Positions 1 through 5,495 of a DNA stretch of 5,495 nt are shown piece after piece. Made by a program: the position numbers and the translations under genes. The stretch's first letter is position 1. Each line of letters starts with the position of its first letter. This DNA comes from Methanobacteriaceae archaeon (GTDB lineage: Archaea; Methanobacteriota; Methanobacteria; Methanobacteriales; Methanobacteriaceae). Under the pieces are notes generated by a model. That model saw nothing but the letters and a program-made list of their open reading frames with translations, did no database searches and had not been told where the DNA came from. The stretch lies in NCBI GenBank assembly GCA_027318585.1, contig DAHVOW010000048.1, positions 1 through 5,495 on the forward strand. Reading direction: 5' to 3'.

Positions 1-1
1 G

Positions 2-334
2 GAGGAACTGTCCAGGATATACGGGGCATGTGACGTCTTTGCATTGTTATCCAGTGGCGAGGGCAATGCGGTGGGAGTTATGGAGGCCGGGGCCTCGGGA
101 TTACCTGCAATAGTAACTCCGGTGGGAGCCACCCCGGATCTTATTAAGGACAGTGTTAATGGCTACCTCACCCAGCCCCGGATAGAGGAGATCGTGGATA
201 AGATCATCCAAATCCACAAAGAGCATCCACAAATGGCCCAGAATGCCAGGAAAATAGCAGTGGAAAACTTCGCCTGGGACCACATCATTAAAAAACACCT
301 GGATTTATACCATTCTCTAGTGGAGGGAAAATGA
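2..334 (+). CDS. GT4-type glycosyltransferase, C-terminal fragment (5' end outside window)
   Basis: The reading frame is open from base 2, and the first ATG at 44 lies inside the domain, so the gene begins upstream of the window. The visible 110 residues are the end of the C-terminal Rossmann (GT-B) domain of a family 4 glycosyltransferase. The diagnostic E-x7-E motif is at fragment residues 20-28 (EGNAVGVME), followed by a small-residue/Pro segment (GASGLPAIVT) and the usual helix with a D-L-I and NGYL pattern that closes the nucleotide-sugar pocket. The tail ends in an F-A-W-D helix and an L-x-L-Y motif, typical of the C-terminal helix that packs back on the N-domain. Such enzymes are cytoplasmic or membrane-associated and transfer a sugar from an activated donor to a growing glycan. 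Donor and acceptor cannot be told from this part. Its TGA stop overlaps the next gene's ATG by 4 bases, so it belongs to the same operon. Confidence 0.9.
   Translation, partial: EELSRIYGACDVFALLSSGEGNAVGVMEAGASGLPAIVTPVGATPDLIKDSVNGYLTQPRIEEIVDKIIQIHKEHPQMAQNARKIAVENFAWDHIIKKHLDLYHSLVEGK
322..327 (+). promoter_or_regulatory. Shine-Dalgarno site for the 371-aa glycosyltransferase
   Basis: GGAGGG lies inside the last codons of the upstream glycosyltransferase, 3 bases before the ATG at 331. It complements the CCUCC of archaeal 16S rRNA 3' ends and supports this ATG as the true start. Confidence 0.75.
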
Positions 335-1446
335 GGATCCTGACTATTAAAAATGGGGAGATAACCCACCAGGGCGGTATTAATAAGACCATCCGGGAGG
401 TGAACTTTAACCTGGCCGAGAGGGGACATGATTGCACGGTCATCACCACCAACACCTCCAGTTTACCCGCCACGGAAACTTACCAGGGCTACCAGATCAT
501 AAGACTACCCCCGGAGTGGGAGGCTAATCTGTACGGCCTTAACTGGGGAGCCTACCAGTACCTCGAAAAGAATCTCCCTCACCTGGACCCGGATGTTATT
601 CATGTCCATGGTTATCATGGCCTCTTCTCACCCCTGGTTATGCGGATGATCAAAAAACAACAGCCCCACATCCCCCTCCTATTTTCACCCCACTTCGGAG
701 TTTTCTCCCACGCCACCTTCCTGGGCCAGCATCTGTGGGGAACCTACAACCGGTTAGTGGGCCGGAGAATAATGAACCTACCGGATCTGGTCATCACCGC
801 CTCCCAGTTCGAGGCCCGTAACCTGGAACAGATCCTGAAGGTGGAACCCCAGAAGATCCGGGTCATTCCCCATGGAATCAACCACCACACCAACTCCCCG
901 AAAGGAAAGAACCACACCTTAAACCTGCTGTACGTGGGATATCTGTTGAAACTGAAGGGAGTGCAATACATCATCAAGGCCCTGCCCTATCTGGCCCGTC
1001 AGGACCTGGATTTTAAACTGCGTATTGTAGGGGAGGGCCCCTACCAGGATAAACTCAAGGAATTGGCCCGGAAACTGGGGGTGGACCAGTACCTAGAGTG
1101 GGAAGGTTTCATCCCGGACCCGGACCGGTTACGGGAGTGCTACCGTGAGAGTGATGTGTTCCTGTTACTATCCCAATCCGAGAATTACGGGATCGTGGTC
1201 ACCGAGGCTTTGGCCATGGGAACCCCCACCATCGTAACCAACCAGACCGCCCTCGAGGAATTTGTATCAGAACCCGGCTGCTTCGGCGTTAACTACCCCC
1301 CAGATCCGGAAAAGGTGGCCCGGTTAATAATGGACATCCACCACCACCAACTGCAGGTGGGTCCTTTCAGTGACAAGATCAGGACCTGGAAGCAGGTCTC
1401 AGGTGATTATGAGGAGATCTACCGTGATCTGGGAGGCGTTAGTTGA
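331..1446 (+). CDS. GT4 family glycosyltransferase (GT-B fold), 371 aa
   Basis: This is a complete retaining-type family 4 glycosyltransferase of normal length. The N-terminal acceptor-side domain opens with a beta strand and Gly loop (RILTIKNGEITHQGGINKT, residues 2-20), then HVHG at 91-94 and SPHFGVFS at 119-126. The linker carries IPHGI at 179-183. The C-terminal donor domain has YVGYLLKLKG at 201-210, VGEGP at 233-237, GF at 259-260 and the E-x7-E motif E284-E292 (ENYGIVVTE). It ends with the usual W353-x2-V...Y360-x3-Y364 helix. The position after YVG, often Arg contacting the donor phosphate, is Tyr204; Lys209 is kept. No signal peptide or membrane span is visible, so it should act at the cytoplasmic face. 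The ATG start is supported by GGAGGG just upstream and by the fit to the family N-terminus. It overlaps both neighbours by 4 bases. Sugar specificity is unknown; a mannosyl-, glucosyl- or similar transferase is possible. Confidence 0.93.
   Translation: MRILTIKNGEITHQGGINKTIREVNFNLAERGHDCTVITTNTSSLPATETYQGYQIIRLPPEWEANLYGLNWGAYQYLEKNLPHLDPDVIHVHGYHGLFSPLVMRMIKKQQPHIPLLFSPHFGVFSHATFLGQHLWGTYNRLVGRRIMNLPDLVITASQFEARNLEQILKVEPQKIRVIPHGINHHTNSPKGKNHTLNLLYVGYLLKLKGVQYIIKALPYLARQDLDFKLRIVGEGPYQDKLKELARKLGVDQYLEWEGFIPDPDRLRECYRESDVFLLLSQSENYGIVVTEALAMGTPTIVTNQTALEEFVSEPGCFGVNYPPDPEKVARLIMDIHHHQLQVGPFSDKIRTWKQVSGDYEEIYRDLGGVS
1431..1436 (+). promoter_or_regulatory. Shine-Dalgarno site deciding a TTG start
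   Basis: GGGAGG ends 6 bases before the TTG at 1443. The next in-frame candidate, ATG at 1467, is preceded by a pyrimidine-rich stretch (CCCCCTCCAG) with no such site. The ribosome binding site and the 4-base TTGA overlap with the upstream stop therefore favour TTG. Confidence 0.7.
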
Positions 1447-3584
1447 AGTTCTACAACCCCCTCCAGATGAATGACTGGCCGGTGGACAAATTCCTAACCC
1501 TGGTGTTATCCATCCAGTTCTCCCTCTGGGCCCTAATCGGATTGGACCTTCTCCACTTCCACCTGCCCCTCTTACGGGAACTTTTCAGTGTGTTCTATCT
1601 GGGATTTCTACCCGGAGTCATGATCCTCAGAATCCTGAAACAGCACCACCTGGGGAACATCCAGACCACCATCTACGCGGTGGCCCTGAGTATCTCGGTC
1701 CTGATGCTGGTGGGATTCTTATCCAACCTAATATTCCCATTACTCGGGATATCCCAGCCCATCAGCCTCTTCCCCCTTCTTTTAGCCATTAGCCTGGTGG
1801 TGCTCCTGTTGTGTTATTTGACCTACACCCAGGGGGAGAAGGACCCTTCCACAAAGATCCTGGACACCCAGTATCTACTATCACCGGCTGCTCTGTTATT
1901 ATGCGCCCTGCCCCTACTGGCGGTGTTCGGCACCTACTCCCTAAACTACTGGGATGATAACACCCTGCAGATGCTGTTACTTTTAATAATCGCCCTCCTC
2001 CCCATAGTGGCTTTGAAATGGATCCCCCAGAAGCTGTATCCCCTACTGATATTCATGGTCTCCCTGTCCCTGCTCTTACACTGCACCCTGGTCTCCTCCT
2101 ACCTGTGGGGTGCCGATGTGAACGCCGAGTACTACCTGTCCAGCCTGGTTTTAGATAACGGGATCTGGAACTTCGGTATCGGGGATAACATCAACGCCAT
2201 GCTGAGTGTGGTTATCTTCGCCCCCCTATTCTCCATACTGGGAAGTATCAACCTGGTATGGCTTTTTAAGATTGTTTATCCCCTGTTTTTCTCTTTAATC
2301 CCCCTGGGGATGTACCTGGTTTACAGGAAGTTAACCAACGCCCGGATGGCCCTCCTGGCCTGTTTGTTCTTCGTATTCTGTTACGCCTTCTACACGGTTT
2401 TAACCTCCACCGTCCGGCAGCAGATTGGGGAGCTGTTTTTGGTCTCCATCCTCATCCTGGTCTTCTACCACCAGGTCCGTGGACGGTCACGTTCACTGCT
2501 TCTGCTCATCTTCGGATTATCAGTGGTAGTCTCCCATTATGGATTAACCTACATCCTCCTTTTAATCATCCTCCTGGCCTATATCCTGAAGGTCATCTTC
2601 ACCCGCTTACATAGGACCACCGAGGCGGAGTACAATATCCTGAACCCCCTTTATCTACTGTTTCTGTTGATCTTCGCCTTAACCTGGTTCATCTACGTAT
2701 CCAGCTCCTCCATCTTCAGCAACGGAGTGGTTATTGGCACTGCTATCCTTAACTCGGTGACGGATGTCTTCAATCCCTCCACTTCCCAGGGTCTTTCCTC
2801 CTTCACAGAATCCATGTCTTTTTTCAAATCCCTGGAAAGACTGCTCTACATCCTGGCCGAGGGATTCATCGCCTTGGGGGTGCTGGGTTTGCTTAAGAAT
2901 AAGTGGCGGATCCCGGAGGAGTACCGGTTCCTAGCCCTGGGCAGCTTATCCATCCTTATTGTCGGCATCGCCTTGCCATTTTTTGCCGGAGCCCTGAACA
3001 CCGACCGTTTATTACACATCGCCAGCATATTCATATCCATATTTTTAGTAACCGGATTCTTAACCGGCACCAACCTCTTAAACAAATACAGCGGCGGGTA
3101 CTTCCATCTTAATTATGAAAAATCCTTGTATCTTCTGGCTGTGTTCCTCATGTTCTTTTTGCTTTTTAACTCGGCCTTCACCTACCAGTTATTTGACCAG
3201 GATAAGTGGGGACGCTTTGCCCTGGACAACCAGGTGGACTTTCTGAGTGTGAATCCCCTGGAGCTGAAATCCGTGGAATGGATCAGCTACCACCGGGAAC
3301 CGGATATCAAGATCTACGCCGACCTTAACAAGGCGGCCATCCTCTTTGGCAAGACCGGGAACGGTACTAAGGAGGTTGTCGACCTCCGGGTGGATTCCTA
3401 TCCCCGGCTCAGCCAGTCCTATATCTACCTGGGCAAGACCAACCTGGAGAACCAGGAATGGTACATCCACGGGATCAAGGAGCGGATGAATATATACACC
3501 CCCCTCCCAGATTGGACTAATTTCAGCCGGATCTATGATAATGGGGATAGCTGGATATTAAAAGGACAGGACCGGATGCTATGA
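1443..3584 (+). CDS. DUF2206 multi-spanning membrane protein, possible GT-C-type glycosyltransferase
   Basis: This 713-residue protein is recognised as an archaeal DUF2206 membrane protein, a family without an established function. By eye it has roughly 15 to 18 hydrophobic spans between residues 17 and 580, followed by a soluble C-terminal domain (about 582-713) rich in aromatic and charged residues and probably outside the cell. The N-terminal part has an FLPGVMILRIL segment (55-65) also seen in related archaeal membrane proteins. Motifs I take as family hallmarks are WGADVNAEYY (222-231) in a loop after a hydrophobic segment, NAMLS (251-255), FKIVYPLFFSLIPLG (275-289), RQQIGELF (325-332), VSHYG (363-367) and NTDRLLHI (519-526). 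Acidic residues in an early loop (D225, E229), many spans and a soluble tail resemble GT-C enzymes that use lipid-linked sugars, but this is inference. The start is TTG at 1443, supported by GGGAGG; ATG at 1467 is the alternative. Its neighbours are glycosyltransferases on both sides with 4-base overlaps, which fits a role in glycan assembly. A polymerase or ligase role is also possible. Confidence 0.85.
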   Translation: MKFYNPLQMNDWPVDKFLTLVLSIQFSLWALIGLDLLHFHLPLLRELFSVFYLGFLPGVMILRILKQHHLGNIQTTIYAVALSISVLMLVGFLSNLIFPLLGISQPISLFPLLLAISLVVLLLCYLTYTQGEKDPSTKILDTQYLLSPAALLLCALPLLAVFGTYSLNYWDDNTLQMLLLLIIALLPIVALKWIPQKLYPLLIFMVSLSLLLHCTLVSSYLWGADVNAEYYLSSLVLDNGIWNFGIGDNINAMLSVVIFAPLFSILGSINLVWLFKIVYPLFFSLIPLGMYLVYRKLTNARMALLACLFFVFCYAFYTVLTSTVRQQIGELFLVSILILVFYHQVRGRSRSLLLLIFGLSVVVSHYGLTYILLLIILLAYILKVIFTRLHRTTEAEYNILNPLYLLFLLIFALTWFIYVSSSSIFSNGVVIGTAILNSVTDVFNPSTSQGLSSFTESMSFFKSLERLLYILAEGFIALGVLGLLKNKWRIPEEYRFLALGSLSILIVGIALPFFAGALNTDRLLHIASIFISIFLVTGFLTGTNLLNKYSGGYFHLNYEKSLYLLAVFLMFFLLFNSAFTYQLFDQDKWGRFALDNQVDFLSVNPLELKSVEWISYHREPDIKIYADLNKAAILFGKTGNGTKEVVDLRVDSYPRLSQSYIYLGKTNLENQEWYIHGIKERMNIYTPLPDWTNFSRIYDNGDSWILKGQDRML

Positions 3585-4621
3585 AAGTGGGTTTCATCCA
3601 ACCAGCCACCCGGACTGGTGAAGCAGGATACGCCAAGTACCTCAAGGAAGGACTCCTAAAAAGAAGGGTCAAGATCCAACCCATCACCAGCTCTTTTTTT
3701 AGAAAACCTAATATACGCATCTTCCTGGGAAGTTTAGTCCTGAGGGGCTTCACCAACCCTGAAAAGATGGATATCATGCATAACCTGGATAACCTGGGGC
3801 CCTACCTCCTTCCCAATAACACCCCGGTCCGGAGGGTGCTCACCGTCCATGACATCGCCCCGGTGGTGCTTCCTCATCTTTACAGCAGCCTGGTGCGCTT
3901 CAATTTTAAGAACATCCTACCGGTTTTAATCCGAAACAGTGACGTGGTTATCGTCCCCAGCAGGGCCACCAAACAGGATCTGGTCCGTTATTTCTCCATC
4001 CCACCCGGGAAGGTGGAGGTGATCCCCCTGGGCATCGACACCACCTACTTCTATCCCCGCCACCGGGATGAAAGGGTCCTGAAAAAGTATGGTATTACAG
4101 GAGAGTACCTGATCTACGTGGGCACTGATAATCCCCGTAAAAACTTGAAAAACCTGATACTAGCTTTTTCTCAACTCCCTAACCAGCTGGATCTGGATCT
4201 GGTCCTGGTGGGCCCCATCCATAAGGGAAACTTGATGAAATCCGTGCCGGATATGGGGGAGCGCATCATATTCCCGGGTTACGTGGATGAACCGGATTTA
4301 CCAGTGCTGTACAGTGCATCAGAAGCCCTAATATTACCATCCCTTTATGAGGGTTTTGGCTTACCACTCCTGGAGTCTATGGCCTGTGGCACCCCGGTTA
4401 TAGCATCCAATAACAGTGCCATCACCGAGGTGGTGGGTGATGCCGGAGTGCTGATCCCGGATCCTGAGAACCCCCCAATGATAAGCCGGGCCATCCAGAA
4501 ACTATGCGAAAATGAGGATCTGAGACTGGAATTAACCAGAAAAGGACTAGAAAGGGTGAACAATTTCACCTGGGATAACACGGTTACTAAGACCCTCCAG
4601 CTCTACCAGGACCTACTTTAA
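3581..4621 (+). CDS. GT4 family glycosyltransferase, mannosyltransferase B-like, 346 aa
   Basis: This is a complete GT-B fold glycosyltransferase of ordinary length for the compact GT4 subgroup that includes MtfB-like mannosyltransferases. The N-domain starts KVGFIQPATRTGEAGYAKYL (residues 2-21), where GEAGYA matches the acceptor-side Gly loop, and carries TVHDIAP at 88-94 and VPSRATKQDL at 125-134. The linker has VIPLGID at 147-153. The donor domain shows YVGTDNPRKN (179-188, with R186 and K187 placed to bind the donor phosphates), FPGYV at 231-235 and a clean E-x7-E motif E257-E265 (EGFGLPLLE), followed by ACGTPVIAS. It ends in the F-T-W-D helix. No membrane span is seen, so it should be cytoplasmic. 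The ATG overlaps the upstream stop as ATGA, and no GGAGG lies before it, so translation probably depends on coupling. The mannosyl donor is a guess from subgroup resemblance. Its 3' end overlaps the convergent flippase gene by 9 bases. Confidence 0.93.
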   Translation: MKVGFIQPATRTGEAGYAKYLKEGLLKRRVKIQPITSSFFRKPNIRIFLGSLVLRGFTNPEKMDIMHNLDNLGPYLLPNNTPVRRVLTVHDIAPVVLPHLYSSLVRFNFKNILPVLIRNSDVVIVPSRATKQDLVRYFSIPPGKVEVIPLGIDTTYFYPRHRDERVLKKYGITGEYLIYVGTDNPRKNLKNLILAFSQLPNQLDLDLVLVGPIHKGNLMKSVPDMGERIIFPGYVDEPDLPVLYSASEALILPSLYEGFGLPLLESMACGTPVIASNNSAITEVVGDAGVLIPDPENPPMISRAIQKLCENEDLRLELTRKGLERVNNFTWDNTVTKTLQLYQDLL

Positions 4622-5495
4622 GAGGCTAAAAGAGCTCCGGATGTTCCGAAGATCCAGGAGATTGATGCCTTTCCTGCGCAGATAGAGGTACATGGTGATG
4701 GTTATCAGGGACTCGGTGATGACCACCGCCAGGGCGATCCCCACCGCCTGGAAGAAATAGGCCATCAGGACCGATAATAGGAGGTGGACTGCACTGAATA
4801 GGAGGATGATGTGGGAGAAGACCTCCTTGTAGTTAAATGTCAGCATGGTCTGGACGCCGAAGGTGGTGCTTAAGGCTACGATGAAGGGTATGAAGGCCAT
4901 GATCTGCAGTATTAACACCGACTGTTGGTACTGGGTCCCGGCGAAGATGTAGATGATGAACCCGGCGAAGATGATGATGCCCAGGGAGAGCAGCAAGTTA
5001 AGACCACCCACCAGGAGGGTTAGTTTCTGGAGGAAACTCACCGCATCCTCCCGGGACTTCAAGGCCAGGGCACTGATGTAGGGATAAACTGACTGGGATA
5101 TGGGGTTGAAGAGTCCGGAAACCACTCTCACAACCTTCTCGGCCACAGAATAATATCCCACCACCGTGTTGCTGGCGAAAAATCCTAAAATAAAGGGATT
5201 GGAGATGGAGTAGAGGCTGGTGGCGGCGGTGGATATGAAGACATGCCAGCCATCCTGCAGTTGATGTTTAACATCCTTTAAACCGGGTAAAAAGAAATTT
5301 ACATTGAAGTACCGATGCACCAGGTAGAGAGACACCACTCCGATGACCACAGAACCCACCCCACTTATCAGGGGCACGTAGAGATAATCAGAGGCATTCC
5401 GGATGAATATGAAGATGGAAACCGTGTAGATCAGGGTGATCCCCATGTTAAGGACGCTGATGTACTTCATCTTCTCCATGCCCTGGAAGAACCAG
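4613..5495 (-). CDS. Wzx/RfbX-type polysaccharide flippase, C-terminal part (5' end outside window)
   Basis: The minus-strand frame stays open through the right edge. Reading in from the edge gives WFFQGMEKMKYIS, a hallmark segment in the middle of oligosaccharide flippases, so the ATG at 5479 is internal and not the start. About 293 residues are visible; family members are usually a little under 500, so roughly the first 190 are missing. The segment STAATSLYSISNPFILGFF (88-106), GYYSVAEKV (113-121) and PISQSVYPYIS (131-141) are typical of the Polysacc_synt/MOP exporter family. About seven or eight hydrophobic spans follow one another up to residue 271 before a short basic tail (LRRKG). The protein should sit in the cytoplasmic membrane and move lipid-linked glycan units outward. 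It is transcribed toward the glycosyltransferase operon, and its TAG stop at 4615-4613 lies within the last codons of that operon. The promoter is outside the window. The family call is firm; the substrate is unknown. Confidence 0.92.
   Translation of the reverse strand, partial: WFFQGMEKMKYISVLNMGITLIYTVSIFIFIRNASDYLYVPLISGVGSVVIGVVSLYLVHRYFNVNFFLPGLKDVKHQLQDGWHVFISTAATSLYSISNPFILGFFASNTVVGYYSVAEKVVRVVSGLFNPISQSVYPYISALALKSREDAVSFLQKLTLLVGGLNLLLSLGIIIFAGFIIYIFAGTQYQQSVLILQIMAFIPFIVALSTTFGVQTMLTFNYKEVFSHIILLFSAVHLLLSVLMAYFFQAVGIALAVVITESLITITMYLYLRRKGINLLDLRNIRSSFSLLK

Noticed and set aside
44..46. ATG at 44 as the start of a 96-residue protein.
   Set aside because: The frame is open to the window edge and the residues before it (EELSRIYGACDVFA) are standard GT4 sequence, so this is an internal Met of a truncated gene.
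163..473. Overlapping minus-strand open frames of 61 to 88 residues.
   Set aside because: They lie antisense to well-supported glycosyltransferase genes, have no recognisable motifs, and reflect the strand bias of the real genes.
1336..1350. Short His run (CACCACCAC) in the 371-aa glycosyltransferase.
   Set aside because: Three His codons in a variable helix near the C-terminus are likely chance and not a repeat or metal site.
2846..3112. Open frames of 69 to 79 residues on both strands within the DUF2206 gene.
   Set aside because: They are out of frame with a convincing membrane protein, show no domain features, and have no promoter or ribosome binding site of their own.
3489..3496. AATATATA, a TATA-box-like sequence about 85 bases before the last glycosyltransferase gene.
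   Set aside because: It lies in the coding sequence (Met-Asn-Ile-Tyr), has no purine-rich BRE element directly upstream, and the genes are coupled by overlap, so an internal promoter is not supported.
3189..3777. Minus-strand frames of 84 and 93 residues across the DUF2206/glycosyltransferase junction.
   Set aside because: They are antisense shadows with no recognisable family; the sense-strand proteins account for the region completely.
5477..5479. Minus-strand ATG at 5479 as the flippase start.
   Set aside because: The codons upstream in the same frame read WFFQG, part of a conserved mid-protein motif, so the true start is beyond the window.

Overview
This window looks like a fully coding piece of a surface-polysaccharide or glycan assembly locus from a methanogenic archaeon, probably a Methanobacterium-like member of the Methanobacteriales. 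The archaeal call rests mainly on the large membrane protein in the middle, which I recognise as DUF2206, a family I know essentially from methanogens. Strong GGAGG ribosome binding sites and a TTG start also fit. The genus is an inference from gene style, not from a marker gene.

Layout: four plus-strand genes run head to tail from the left edge to base 4621. They are the C-terminal end of a GT4-type glycosyltransferase (2-334), a complete 371-residue GT4 glycosyltransferase (331-1446), a 713-residue DUF2206 multi-spanning membrane protein (1443-3584), and a second complete GT4 glycosyltransferase of 346 residues (3581-4621). All three junctions are 4-base stop/start overlaps (ATGA, TTGA, ATGA), so the four genes form one tight, probably translationally coupled transcription unit. 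A fifth gene comes in from the right edge on the minus strand (5495-4613). It is the C-terminal part of a Wzx/RfbX-type polysaccharide flippase, and its 3' end overlaps the last glycosyltransferase by 9 bases. There is no intergenic stretch of any length, so no RNA gene, CRISPR array, mobile element or obvious promoter was found.

How the genes may work together (inference): the cytoplasmic GT4 enzymes add sugars from nucleotide-sugar donors to a lipid-linked glycan, the flippase moves the lipid-linked unit across the membrane, and the DUF2206 protein may act as a membrane glycosyltransferase or transferase on the outer face. That last role is a hypothesis based on its GT-C-like layout: many membrane spans, an acidic motif in an early loop, and a soluble C-terminal domain.

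I see no clearly new system. The points most worth a second look are the possible catalytic role of the DUF2206 protein, the run of identical coupled junctions, and the overlapping convergent junction without a visible terminator.
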